A program made the translations under genes and the position numbers. This document shows positions 8,962 to 17,669 of a DNA stretch of 40,515 bases, piece after piece. Positions within the stretch are counted from its first letter, which is position 1; every line of letters begins with the position of its first letter. The notes under the pieces were generated by a model. It saw nothing but the letters and a program-made list of their open reading frames with translations, was not told the DNA's origin and searched no databases. Source of the DNA: Sulfurimonas sp. (GTDB lineage Bacteria > Campylobacterota > Campylobacteria > Campylobacterales > Sulfurimonadaceae); NCBI RefSeq assembly GCF_027056685.1, contig NZ_JALUKE010000051.1, positions 1 through 40,515 of the forward strand. Direction: 5' to 3'.

Positions 8962-9371
8962 TGAAATTTTTATTTTTGTTGCTAATACTTTTTGTCTCAG
9001 TATATGCAGATGTCTATACACAAAAGTTATATGAGACTATTTTAGGCTCAATTTTTAAAGAGAGACCAATTGTTGTTTTTGTTACAGGTGATGCAAAGGC
9101 TACACTAGAAAATAGTAAAATATTTGATGTGGTTACAACTTGTAAAAATGCTTCTGTAGCCGTTATTGGAGATGATTCGAGTTCAAAACAGGAGTGTGGA
9201 AATATACCAATATTTACGACAACACATAGAGATTATATGCGTATCTTAAATGCTTTTGGAGCATTTTACTGGAGAAAAGGACGCCCACAAATTCATTTTA
9301 GAGAGAGAGGTTTAAAAATGTTTCATCTCCATTTGTCTCATAATTTACAAAGGTTTATAGATGCAGGATAA
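8961..9371 (+). CDS. Small exported periplasmic protein of unknown family
   Basis: The ATG at 8961 overlaps the receptor stop (TAATG) and gives 136 residues with a clear signal peptide (MKFLFLLLILFVSVYA then D). The mature part has two cysteines (VTTCKN and KQECGN), a hydrophobic VAVIG strand and a basic segment, GAFYWRKGRPQIHFRERG, near the C terminus. I do not recognise a family. Position and size recall YfiR, the periplasmic partner in the YfiBNR cyclic-di-GMP system, but I see no convincing DUF4154 signature, so this is only an analogy. Its last 11 bases overlap the histidine kinase gene, which suggests the two proteins are made together and may interact. Confidence 0.75.
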   Translation: MKFLFLLLILFVSVYADVYTQKLYETILGSIFKERPIVVFVTGDAKATLENSKIFDVVTTCKNASVAVIGDDSSSKQECGNIPIFTTTHRDYMRILNAFGAFYWRKGRPQIHFRERGLKMFHLHLSHNLQRFIDAG

Positions 9372-10809
9372 TTTTTTTTCAAAAAAGAGTTTTTATATTT
9401 TTTATGTGACAGTTATTGTCCTTATTGTGGGTGCTTTTTATATCTTTAAAACATTTGATAAAACGAGTAGTGATATAGAGAAATTAACACTTCACTCTAA
9501 TATTGAATACATTAACAATATCACAAATAATCTTGTCGAGTTAATAAATAAAAAAACAGATATGCAACTTGTAGATACTTTAAAAAAGAGTAAGGCGTTA
9601 AGAAAAAATTTGGAAGAAAATTTAAAGATGTTTAGAACGAAGCGGTATAGATATATTTATGTCGTACAAAAGTTGCCAAACACAGAGAAGTTTCGCTTTT
9701 TACTTGATGGAGCAAAAAAGGATAAAAGTGGCTTTTTAGAAATTTTTCAACCTCTTAATATTCAAGAATGGTTGGAGGTCTACAAAACGAAAAAGCCACG
9801 CTACTTTAAACATCAAAGTATTAAAAGCTTATGGTTAACTTATCTCAAACCTATTGTACAACACAATAAAGTTGTTGGAATTATTGCTATAGATTTTTCA
9901 CTCAATGAGTATAACTATATGCATAGTACACTAGATGATCTCTCTTTTAGTGTCAAGATTTTCATGAGCCTATTGCTCTTTATTTTTATTGTTGTTCTTA
10001 TTTTTACAACTATAGATAAAAAACGGGTTTATTTACTTAAAAAGCAGGCACAAGAGATTCAAAATTTTAACATTACTCTTCAAAATAAGATAGATGAAGA
10101 GGTTGCAAAAAATAGAGAAAAAGATAAACAGATTTTGGAGCAGTCTCGTTTAGCACAGATGGGGGAGATGATAGGGATGATTGCACATCAATGGAGACAG
10201 CCTATTAATGCCATTAGTGCAGCAAGTATTACCCTAAATATGAAAGCACAAATGGATAGATTAGATCCAAAAAGTACCATAGAAATTGCAGATAAAATAG
10301 GAGAACTGATACAACATTTGAGTAAAACCATTGATGATTTTAGAAATTTCTTTAAAGATACAAAAGAGAAACAAGATACGACCTATGGAGATTTAATTCA
10401 ATCTACGCTAGATATTGTTGGAGTCTCTGTTGGAAATAAAAATATTACTATTGTAACAGATATACAAAGCGATATAGTTTTTCATACTTACGCAAATGAG
10501 TTAAAGCAGGTGTTGTTAAATCTTATAAAAAATGCAGAAGATGTCTTAGAAGAGAAAAAGATAAAAGATGCCTTTATTAAGATAGAAGCAGTAGAAAATC
10601 GTCTCATCGTTCGTGATAATGGTGGGGGAGTTCCTGAAGATATTATTGAGAAGATATTTGATCCTTACTTTTCAACAAAAACCTTAAATGGAACAGGTCT
10701 TGGACTTTATATGAGTAAGACAATCGTTGAAAATCATTGTGGAGGAACGATTAGTGTAACAAACGATGCAGAAGGTGCAGTTTTTTGTGTTGTACTGCCT
10801 AGTCCATAG
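9361..10809 (+). CDS. Membrane-bound sensor histidine kinase
   Basis: The 482-residue protein has a first membrane helix (about 11-30), a periplasmic sensor of about 165 residues, a second helix (about 200-220), and a coiled-coil linker. The dimerisation domain follows, with the phospho-accepting His276 in MIAHQWRQPINAIS, then an ATPase domain with LLNLIKNAED (N box), IVRDNGGGVPE (G1), FDPYFSTK (F box) and GTGLGLYMSK (G2). The HxWRQPI form of the H box is common in Campylobacterota kinases. There is no receiver domain of its own, so the two receiver proteins upstream are natural phosphate acceptors. The sensor region looks Cache/PAS-like, though that is a guess from size and topology. Confidence 0.92.
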   Translation: MQDNFFSKKSFYIFYVTVIVLIVGAFYIFKTFDKTSSDIEKLTLHSNIEYINNITNNLVELINKKTDMQLVDTLKKSKALRKNLEENLKMFRTKRYRYIYVVQKLPNTEKFRFLLDGAKKDKSGFLEIFQPLNIQEWLEVYKTKKPRYFKHQSIKSLWLTYLKPIVQHNKVVGIIAIDFSLNEYNYMHSTLDDLSFSVKIFMSLLLFIFIVVLIFTTIDKKRVYLLKKQAQEIQNFNITLQNKIDEEVAKNREKDKQILEQSRLAQMGEMIGMIAHQWRQPINAISAASITLNMKAQMDRLDPKSTIEIADKIGELIQHLSKTIDDFRNFFKDTKEKQDTTYGDLIQSTLDIVGVSVGNKNITIVTDIQSDIVFHTYANELKQVLLNLIKNAEDVLEEKKIKDAFIKIEAVENRLIVRDNGGGVPEDIIEKIFDPYFSTKTLNGTGLGLYMSKTIVENHCGGTISVTNDAEGAVFCVVLPSP

Positions 10810-10856
10810 TTTTTATTTAATTAAAGTGCAAAAGTTAGACATTAAGTAAAAGTTGA

Positions 10857-10862
10857 TATAAT
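10857..10862 (+). promoter_or_regulatory. -10 element for the DUF2018-polyprenyl synthase-hemA operon
   Basis: A consensus TATAAT lies 34 bases before the DUF2018 ATG. It is preceded by AT-rich sequence and followed by an AGAGG ribosome site. It separates the signalling cassette from the housekeeping operon. Confidence 0.6.
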
Positions 10863-10896
10863 CCTAAAAATTAAAATTGAGAAAAAGAGGTTTAAT

Positions 10897-11184
10897 ATGA
10901 GCTATGCGGCTTTATTTGAAGATGAAGATGATATTTTTGGTGGTTCACCAAAATCAAAATTTATGGATGTAGTTTTTAATGCAAACAATGACATTGTACG
11001 ACAAGAACTAGAGAACTTTATAGAAAAAGTTGCGGTAATGGAACTTATGTTAGAAGAGCATGTTGGTGAAGATATTGATAGAGCGGTAGATAGTTATAGA
11101 GCTACACATCTTGATGATGCAAGTACAAAAGCAAAAAGTCTTTATGTTGAACTAATGGGGACTGTTCTCTCTCAAAGTGAATAG
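10897..11184 (+). CDS. DUF2018 family protein (HP0242-like)
   Basis: This acidic, helical 95-residue protein (MSYAALFEDEDDIFGGSPKS...) matches the DUF2018 family of Campylobacterota by length, its FEDEDDIFGG start, and position. In Helicobacter pylori the homologue HP0242 is an intertwined all-helical homodimer of unknown function, and it too lies beside the genes for a polyprenyl synthase and hemA. No signal peptide or membrane segment is present. Function is unknown; the conserved neighbourhood is the main clue. Confidence 0.8.
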   Translation: MSYAALFEDEDDIFGGSPKSKFMDVVFNANNDIVRQELENFIEKVAVMELMLEEHVGEDIDRAVDSYRATHLDDASTKAKSLYVELMGTVLSQSE

Positions 11185-11187
11185 TCA

Positions 11188-11604
11188 TTGCGTACGCTAA
11201 GTAGAATTTTATTGGTACTGTTATTTTTTAGCAGTGCCATTTTTGCAAATAATTATGTCTATACGAAAGAAATTTCGCTAAAAAAGGATGAGCAAAAGAA
11301 AATTCTTGTAAAATACGATTCTAAAGAGAAACTTTTTAAATTTAGTTGGACTTTATATATAAATGGTGGCTTAGTTATGCATCGTTCGTACGATAAAATT
11401 GTGGCGCAAAATATTTTATATTTGAATGGAAAAAATCAGAGTTTCAAGCTTGAACTTGTAACGCGTGGTGCAAATTACTATGAACCACCCTATGTGCTAG
11501 TTAAATTTAAAGAGTTTAATGCTCAAAAAAACGAAGCGGTGTTTCAACTGTTCTTACACGATAAAAACAGTGAAATTAAGTGGAAGTTTTTGAAAAATAG
11601 ATAA
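11188..11604 (+). CDS. Exported hypothetical protein (HP0241/Cj0540-like by position)
   Basis: The frame starts at a TTG at 11188, three bases after the DUF2018 stop, and encodes 138 residues. An N-terminal signal sequence (about residues 5-21, RILLVLLFFSSAIFA) predicts export. The mature part is basic and beta-rich, with EISLKKDEQKKILVKYDSKEK first and later LYINGGLVMHRSY and EPPYVLVKF. I do not recognise a domain. Related organisms have a short exported protein of unknown function in the same place, which supports it as a real gene. Confidence 0.7.
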   Translation: MRTLSRILLVLLFFSSAIFANNYVYTKEISLKKDEQKKILVKYDSKEKLFKFSWTLYINGGLVMHRSYDKIVAQNILYLNGKNQSFKLELVTRGANYYEPPYVLVKFKEFNAQKNEAVFQLFLHDKNSEIKWKFLKNR

Positions 11605-11616
11605 AAGATGAGATGA

Positions 11617-12504
11617 ATGCAACGAGTAGAAAAAGAGATACAAAGACTAATAACAGAGTGCGACTACGATGAGGTGACACGACTGTTTAATATGCTAAGT
11701 GGTGGAAAAAGACTCCGTGCTAAGTTAATCTTAAAAATTGCAGCAGAACATAAAGATGCTCCTCTTTTGGCAGCAATTGTTGAACTCATTCACGCAGCCT
11801 CACTACTGCATGATGATGTAATAGATGAAGCTGATACACGCAGAGGCATGGCATCTGTAAACGCAACTGATGGTAGTAAAACTGCTGTTATGCTTGGAGA
11901 TATTTTATACTCAAAAGCTTTTACCGAACTCGTTGCGTTTGACAAAGATGTCGCACAAACCATAGCCGCGTCTGTTACGGCACTCTCCAAGGGTGAAATG
12001 ATGGATGTTAAGATGGCTGAAGAGTTTAATGTTGATGAAGAGAAATATCTTGATATGCTCTATCTTAAAACAGCAACACTCATCGAAGCGGCTGCGAAAG
12101 CTGCTGCTCTTTTAGTTGCAAAAGATGCCGAAGCTCACGCGTTGTATGGTAGAAATCTTGGACTCTCTTTTCAAATCATAGACGATATTTTAGATATTAC
12201 TGCTGATGAAGAGAGTCTTGGTAAACCTGCTATGAATGATTTTGTAGAGGGAAAATGTACGCTTCCGTATATATATCTTTACGAACTGCTTTCTGATGAT
12301 GAGAAAGAGAGGCTACTCTCATCTCATGCAAAGAAAATAGATAAAAGTGAAACGCAGTGGATACAAGATAAAATGAGTGAATATAAAACGATAGAAAAAT
12401 CTTTTGCTGTAGCACAGAAGCTCTCTGATGAGGCAAAAGAGGCACTCTCAAATGATGAAGACTTGGTCAATATACTAGATACTATGATAAAAAGAAGTTA
12501 TTAA
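11617..12504 (+). CDS. ispB: Polyprenyl diphosphate synthase (octaprenyl-type)
   Basis: This trans-prenyltransferase condenses isopentenyl diphosphate units into the long chain of menaquinone. Key motifs are GGKRLRAKL near 30 (diphosphate binding), LLHDDVIDEADTRRG near 65 (first aspartate-rich motif, DDxxD) and FQIIDDILDI near 186 (second, DDxxD). At 295 residues it is somewhat short for the family. Chain length cannot be fixed by reading, so the octaprenyl assignment rests on relatives in H. pylori and C. jejuni. Its stop shares a base with the hemA start. Confidence 0.88.
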   Translation: MQRVEKEIQRLITECDYDEVTRLFNMLSGGKRLRAKLILKIAAEHKDAPLLAAIVELIHAASLLHDDVIDEADTRRGMASVNATDGSKTAVMLGDILYSKAFTELVAFDKDVAQTIAASVTALSKGEMMDVKMAEEFNVDEEKYLDMLYLKTATLIEAAAKAAALLVAKDAEAHALYGRNLGLSFQIIDDILDITADEESLGKPAMNDFVEGKCTLPYIYLYELLSDDEKERLLSSHAKKIDKSETQWIQDKMSEYKTIEKSFAVAQKLSDEAKEALSNDEDLVNILDTMIKRSY

Positions 12505-13781
12505 TGCACTATTTAACAGTTAGTTTTTCACATAAAAACAGTGATATAGAACTTAGAGAAAAGTTTACCTATACAGATGAAGAGAAAGAGGGGTGTCTTA
12601 AAAGACTTATACAAGCACCTTCAATAAGCGAAGCGATACTTTTAGCAACATGTAATCGTATGGAAATATATGTCTGCTGTAGTAATGTTGATGATGCCCT
12701 GCAACATATGATGACGCTTCTAACATATAAAGGTGGTATCTCTCCGGAGTACATCAAAAAAACAGCGGAAATAGTTGATGACAGTAGTGCTATTCACCAT
12801 CTTTTTGCGGTGGCGAGTTCTATTGACTCTATGGTTGTTGGTGAGACGCAAATTGCTGGTCAATTAAAAGATGCCTATAAATTTGCACATGATAGAAAAT
12901 ATTGTGGTAAAAAGATGTCTCGAGCACTTTCTCATGCTTTTAAATGTGCAGCAAAAGTAAGAAATCATACAGATATATCTTCTAAACCAGTTTCGGTTGC
13001 TTCTGTTGCTATTAGTCAAATAAAAGAAAAAGTGGGTGATTTGAAAAATAAAAAGGCACTTGTTATTGGCGTTGGTGAAATGAGTGAGATTTGTGCAAAA
13101 CATCTTGTCTCTGATGGTGTTGAGACTTATATAACAAATAGAACTAGAAAAAAAGCAGAAACTCTAGCAAATGAGTGTCAGACAAAAGTATATGAATTTG
13201 GTAGTTTGGACAAGGCAATTAATGAATTTGACATAATCTTTACTGCTACAAGTGCTCCATATCCAATTATTACCAGTGACCTTGTAGAAGAGACTGCGTT
13301 TAAGCGTTTTTGGTTTGATATGGCAATTCCTCGTGATATTGATATTAAAAAACAGGATAATATTGAACTTTTTGTTGTTGATGATATTAAAAATATTGTT
13401 GATGCAAACAGAGCTGATCGAGAACAGTATGTTAGACAAGCGCATGGAATTGTAGGACGAGGTGTTGTAGAATTTTTTGAATGGCTCGATGCACTCAATG
13501 TAGAACCACTCATAAAAGAGATATATCAAAAAGCAGATGATGCAGTAGAGGTTGAAACGCAGCGAGCATTGAAAAAAGGTTTTATACCAAAAGATTGTGA
13601 GTATGAAGCAAAAAAAATGGCACAGCAGGCTATAAAAAGATTTTTACATGATATGACAAAAAAAATGAGAGAGGCTTCTCACGAAGCTAAAAGTGATACG
13701 GTTACGGGTGCCATGCAGTATATGCTTAATGATGCACACGATAATATTCCAGATCAATATAAACACCATATAAAGGATTAG
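12504..13781 (+). CDS. hemA: Glutamyl-tRNA reductase HemA
   Basis: HemA reduces glutamyl-tRNA(Glu) with NADPH to glutamate-1-semialdehyde, the first committed step of C5-pathway haem synthesis. The 425-residue sequence shows LLATCNRMEIY near 46-56 (catalytic Cys), SIDSMVVGETQIAGQ near 106-120, and a Rossmann segment KALVIGVGEMSEICAKHL. The C-terminal helical part supplies dimerisation. It is translationally coupled to the polyprenyl synthase by a TAATG overlap and followed after three bases by proS. Confidence 0.96.
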   Translation: MHYLTVSFSHKNSDIELREKFTYTDEEKEGCLKRLIQAPSISEAILLATCNRMEIYVCCSNVDDALQHMMTLLTYKGGISPEYIKKTAEIVDDSSAIHHLFAVASSIDSMVVGETQIAGQLKDAYKFAHDRKYCGKKMSRALSHAFKCAAKVRNHTDISSKPVSVASVAISQIKEKVGDLKNKKALVIGVGEMSEICAKHLVSDGVETYITNRTRKKAETLANECQTKVYEFGSLDKAINEFDIIFTATSAPYPIITSDLVEETAFKRFWFDMAIPRDIDIKKQDNIELFVVDDIKNIVDANRADREQYVRQAHGIVGRGVVEFFEWLDALNVEPLIKEIYQKADDAVEVETQRALKKGFIPKDCEYEAKKMAQQAIKRFLHDMTKKMREASHEAKSDTVTGAMQYMLNDAHDNIPDQYKHHIKD

Positions 13782-13784
13782 AGT

Positions 13785-15488
13785 TTGAGAAGAAGTAGAG
13801 CATTTATTCCAACGACAAAAGAGGCACCATCTGATGCAACGCTACCAAGCCATATATTTTTAGCTCGTGCAGGTTTTATTACACAAGTTGCGGCAGGACT
13901 TTATAACTATCTTCCTTTAGCAAAGCGTGTCATTAGAAAAATAGAGAACATTGTAAATGAAGAGATGGCAAAGGTAGGCGCACAAGAGGTAGAACTCTCA
14001 TTTGTAACACCTGCTGATTTGTGGGCAGAGAGTGGACGAATAGAAAAATTTGGAAAAGAGCTGCTGCGTTTTAAAGATAGAAAAAATAATCTTTTTGTTC
14101 TTGGACCAACACATGAAGAGATGATGGTAGATTTAGTTCGCAATCGTGTTACTTCCTATAAAAACTTACCACTAAATCTCTACCAAATAAAGACAAAATT
14201 TCGTGATGAAGCGCGTCCTCGTTTTGGATTGATGCGTGGCCGTGAATTTATTATGAAAGATGCTTACTCTTTTCATGCCTCTACTGAAGATTTAGATCGT
14301 GAATTTGAGGCTATGGAAGCAGCTTATAAGAAAATACTCACTCGTTTAGGTCTTGATTTTAGAGTTGTTGAGGCAGATAGTGGGGCTATTGGTGGAAGTG
14401 GCTCTAAAGAGCTTATGGTTATAGCAGATAGTGGTGAAGATACTATTGCAATCTGTTCAAAATGTGAATATGGTGCAAATATTGAAGCTGCTTCAAGAAG
14501 TGCAAGGGGTTCAATTCCCGAAGCTCCTGAAGCTGATTTTAATAAATTTTTAACACCAGACACAAAGACAATAGATGAATTGGCTGAATTTTTTAAAGTT
14601 GATCCCTATTACACTGTTAAATGTGTTGCTAAAAGGGTAGTCTATGAAGATGAGAGTGAAATTGTTCTTTTCTTTGTACGAGGATGCGATAATTTACAAG
14701 AAGTAAAAGCCCTAAACGCAACAGAAGCACTTGATATTGTAGATGTTACAGAGGAAGAGCTTAAAGAGATAGGTTTAGAACCTGGATTTATTGGTCCACT
14801 TGATCAAGCAAAAGCAAAACATGTCATAGACAGTGACTTAAAAGGTGCTACAAATATGATTTGTGGTGCGAATGAAGATGGTTACCATTTTATAGGTGTT
14901 AATATGTCTATTTTGGATGATGTTGCTTACTTTGCTGATATTGCAGAGGTAAATGAGGGCGATATTTGTCCTTACTGTGATGGAGAACTTTCATTTACAA
15001 AAGGTATAGAAGTTGGGCATATATTTAAACTAGGAACAACTTACTCAAAACCACTTAAAGCAGAATTTTTAGATGAAAATGGGAAAAGTCAGCCTTTTAT
15101 TATGGGAACATACGGTATGGGTATTTCTCGTTTAGTGGCTTCTGTAATTGAGCAACATCATGATGAAAGTGGTTGTATCTGGACAAAAGAGACAGCACCT
15201 TATATGGTAAATATTATGATAAGTAACATTAAAGATGAAGCACAAGTAGAGGCTGGTGAAACACTTTATGAACAACTACAAAACGCAAATGTCGAAGTAA
15301 TGCTTGATGATAGAAAAGAGCGTTTTGGATTTAAAATGAAAGATGCAGAGCTTATTGGTTTTCCATATACTGTGATTGTTGGAAAAGAGCTTGTTGATGG
15401 AAATGTGCAACTCTTTGATAGAGCTACAAAGACAAAAGAGAGTATGAGTGTTGCGGCTATTTTTGATAAATTGATGGAACTTATTTAG
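13785..15488 (+). CDS. proS: Prolyl-tRNA synthetase ProS
   Basis: A class II aminoacyl-tRNA synthetase that charges tRNA(Pro). The 567-residue length and an inserted editing-type domain between motifs 2 and 3 fit the bacterial form. Motif 2 is [23 protein letters not shown] (about residues 135-157), motif 3 is the [10 protein letters not shown] region, and GPTHEEMM is near 107. The start is TTG at 13785, with GGA in the preceding AAAGGATTAGAG as ribosome site; no ATG fits the conserved N terminus [10 protein letters not shown]. The next gene starts right after its stop. Confidence 0.97.
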   Translation: MRRSRAFIPTTKEAPSDATLPSHIFLARAGFITQVAAGLYNYLPLAKRVIRKIENIVNEEMAKVGAQEVELSFVTPADLWAESGRIEKFGKELLRFKDRKNNLFVLGPTHEEMMVDLVRNRVTSYKNLPLNLYQIKTKFRDEARPRFGLMRGREFIMKDAYSFHASTEDLDREFEAMEAAYKKILTRLGLDFRVVEADSGAIGGSGSKELMVIADSGEDTIAICSKCEYGANIEAASRSARGSIPEAPEADFNKFLTPDTKTIDELAEFFKVDPYYTVKCVAKRVVYEDESEIVLFFVRGCDNLQEVKALNATEALDIVDVTEEELKEIGLEPGFIGPLDQAKAKHVIDSDLKGATNMICGANEDGYHFIGVNMSILDDVAYFADIAEVNEGDICPYCDGELSFTKGIEVGHIFKLGTTYSKPLKAEFLDENGKSQPFIMGTYGMGISRLVASVIEQHHDESGCIWTKETAPYMVNIMISNIKDEAQVEAGETLYEQLQNANVEVMLDDRKERFGFKMKDAELIGFPYTVIVGKELVDGNVQLFDRATKTKESMSVAAIFDKLMELI

Positions 15489-15923
15489 ATGCTCTATTTT
15501 TTACTTTATCTTTTTTTAGAAGTTCTTGTCTCTGTAAATATCTCTTCAGAGATTGGTGGACTTGCTACATTTTTAGAGATACTGTTCACTGCGTTTATAG
15601 GGATGTCAATTTTAGTAAATTTTAGAACAACTCTTATGGAAAATATGAGAGCTGTTTCGTTTAGTTGTATTGACCTTGAAGAGTTTCAAAGATTAAATCT
15701 TTTTACGCTTATTGGTGCTATTTTACTTATTATTCCCGGATTTTTGACCGATATTGTAGGTGCTTTAATGCAGTTTAGTGTCATTACGAGTATGATTGTT
15801 AACCGTTATAATGTAAAATCCAATAATAATTGTAAGGCTTCTTATAATGAAAAAATTAATAAACAAAAGGATTCAGATGTCATTGATGTGGAAATTATTA
15901 GCGACGACTCTACTACTAAGTAG
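15489..15923 (+). CDS. FxsA family membrane protein
   Basis: The 144-residue protein has membrane helices at about 1-14, 24-44 and 70-90, the last containing the family hallmark LLIIPGFLTDIVGALM, and a polar cytoplasmic tail ending in DVIDVEIISDD. FxsA of E. coli, when overproduced, relieves F-plasmid exclusion of phage T7; its normal role is unknown. C. jejuni carries a membrane protein gene at this place between proS and hemC. Its 3' end overlaps the next gene by 47 bases. Confidence 0.8.
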   Translation: MLYFLLYLFLEVLVSVNISSEIGGLATFLEILFTAFIGMSILVNFRTTLMENMRAVSFSCIDLEEFQRLNLFTLIGAILLIIPGFLTDIVGALMQFSVITSMIVNRYNVKSNNNCKASYNEKINKQKDSDVIDVEIISDDSTTK

Positions 15924-16710
15924 TTTAGCATACGCACAGAGTGCTAGTGATAATGTAGTAGATTTTTTAGAAGACCAATTTAGCTCAAATGAAAGACTTA
16001 AAAGTGTTGATGTTGAAGTGGATAGTGTTGTGCCTATAAAAGAGGTGAAAGGTTGGAATGCTTATATTGTTGATGTGAAAGCAGTGCTTAAACAGAGACC
16101 TAAAAAAATTATTAATCAAAAGATGATTTGGTTCTCTAACGGTGATGTTATTACAAAAGATTTAGTTGATTTAAAATCAGGACAAAATTTACTAGAAGTA
16201 GTAAAACCACAATTTAAAGATGCATACTATAGACCTGAAAACCTTATTTATGGAAATAAAGATGCCGCACATAAAATAGTTATATTTTCGGATCCATTAT
16301 GCCCATTTTGTAAAGGTTTTGTTCCCGGTGCATTACAAAACTTGAAAAAAGAGCCAAATAAATTTGCAGTTTATTACTATCATTTCCCACTACTGCGTTT
16401 ACATCCTGCTTCAGGAACATTAGTAAAAGCTGCTGTTGCGGCTGAATTACAAGGTGTGAAAGATGTCATTTTAAGACTCTATACAGTGAAAATTAATCCA
16501 CGAGAAAAAGATGTAAATAAAATTCTTGCTGCGTTTAATAAAGTAGAAGGAACAAACATTACCATTGCAGATATTAATTCAGAGGCTGTTAAAAAGCAGA
16601 CAAAGAATGATGTTGATGTTGCGCGTGATTTAATGGTTGCAGGAACTCCTACTGTTTATCTTGATGGCAAAATAGACAACACTAAGAAAAAATATTTGAA
16701 AGTAAAATAA
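15877..16710 (+). CDS. Exported DsbA/DsbC-like thiol-disulfide protein
   Basis: The best start is the ATG at 15877, with AAAAGGA at 15865-15871, giving 277 residues and a signal peptide (MSLMWKLLATTLLLSSLAYA). A GTG or ATG further upstream lacks such a site. An N-terminal region of about 100 residues is followed by a thioredoxin-like domain: SDPLCPFCKGF places the redox pair at Cys142 and Cys145, and AGTPTVYLDG supplies the cis-proline. The layout resembles dimeric DsbA/DsbC relatives such as HP0231 of H. pylori. It likely oxidises or isomerises disulfides in the periplasm. It is embedded between fxsA and hemC. Confidence 0.85.
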   Translation: MSLMWKLLATTLLLSSLAYAQSASDNVVDFLEDQFSSNERLKSVDVEVDSVVPIKEVKGWNAYIVDVKAVLKQRPKKIINQKMIWFSNGDVITKDLVDLKSGQNLLEVVKPQFKDAYYRPENLIYGNKDAAHKIVIFSDPLCPFCKGFVPGALQNLKKEPNKFAVYYYHFPLLRLHPASGTLVKAAVAAELQGVKDVILRLYTVKINPREKDVNKILAAFNKVEGTNITIADINSEAVKKQTKNDVDVARDLMVAGTPTVYLDGKIDNTKKKYLKVK

Positions 16711-17669
16711 TGCAAAAACTTACAATAGCAACCCGTGTATCAGATTTAGCTCTTTGGCAAGCGTATCATATAAAGAAAAGAATTGAAAAAAGTTACCCTA
16801 ATATAGAAGTGGTACTTAATAAAATTGTCAGTAACGGTGATAAAGTTTTAGATAAACCACTTGCACTCATAGGCGGTAAAGGACACTTTACAAAAGAGCT
16901 TGAAGATGAGATGCTTGCAGGAAATGCTGAGCTTGCAGTGCATAGTCTTAAAGATGTGCCTACATATATGCCAGAGGGTTTAGAGCTTGTTGCTGTGACA
17001 CAAAGACAAGATCAGAGTGATGTCTTTTTATCACACACTTATGCTAGTTTAGAAGATTTACCGCAGGGTGCTGTTGTAGGAACAACAAGTCTGAGAAGAC
17101 GCATGCAGCTCTTACAAAAGCGTCCAGATTTGAAAGTGAAAGATTTAAGAGGTAATGTAAATACAAGACTTAGAAAACTAAAAGAGGGTCAGTATGATGC
17201 TATTATTCTTGCATGGATAGGACTGCATAGACTTGATTTGTTAAAAGATATTCCATTTACACAAAAACTTTCACTAGATATGATGATACCTCCAATGGGT
17301 CAAGCTGCTCTTGGTATTGAAATAGTCAGTAATAACGAAAAGGTAAGAGAAATCGCTCTTACTCTTAACGATGAAGAGACCTTTATCTGTACAAAGTTAG
17401 AGCGTGAATTTATTTCTGCTATTGGAGCAGGTTGCTCTGCGCCTGTCGCGTGTAATGCCGTTATAAACGCAGGAGAGATTACATTTAGAGTGATGCTTGG
17501 GTATGCCGATGGAACACATATTATGCAAGAGAGAGTTATAGTTAATGTTAGCCAAGCAGAAGGTTTAGGTACAAAAATTGCAAAAGAGATGATAGAAAAC
17601 GGTGCTTTAAAACTACTTGAAGATGCACAAAACGCTGCGTTTAAAGATGAAATGCCACAACGATTGTAA
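16710..17669 (+). CDS. hemC: Hydroxymethylbilane synthase HemC
   Basis: HemC links four porphobilinogen units into the linear tetrapyrrole hydroxymethylbilane. The 319-residue protein shows IATRVSDLALWQA at the N terminus, KDVP near 81, GTTSLRRRMQLL near 125-136, DLRGNVNTRLRKL after it, and GAGCSAPVA with Cys242, the expected attachment site for the dipyrromethane cofactor. The start overlaps the preceding stop (TAATG), and the next gene begins immediately after the stop. Confidence 0.97.
   Translation: MQKLTIATRVSDLALWQAYHIKKRIEKSYPNIEVVLNKIVSNGDKVLDKPLALIGGKGHFTKELEDEMLAGNAELAVHSLKDVPTYMPEGLELVAVTQRQDQSDVFLSHTYASLEDLPQGAVVGTTSLRRRMQLLQKRPDLKVKDLRGNVNTRLRKLKEGQYDAIILAWIGLHRLDLLKDIPFTQKLSLDMMIPPMGQAALGIEIVSNNEKVREIALTLNDEETFICTKLEREFISAIGAGCSAPVACNAVINAGEITFRVMLGYADGTHIMQERVIVNVSQAEGLGTKIAKEMIENGALKLLEDAQNAAFKDEMPQRL

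Noticed and set aside
13164-13529. Two long minus-strand open frames opposite hemA.
   Set aside because: They run opposite the well-supported hemA frame and show no family motifs or ribosome sites.
14500-14530. GGGGTTCAATTCCCG resembles a tRNA T-arm.
   Set aside because: It lies inside the proS coding frame ([10 protein letters not shown]) and has no acceptor, D-arm or anticodon arm around it.
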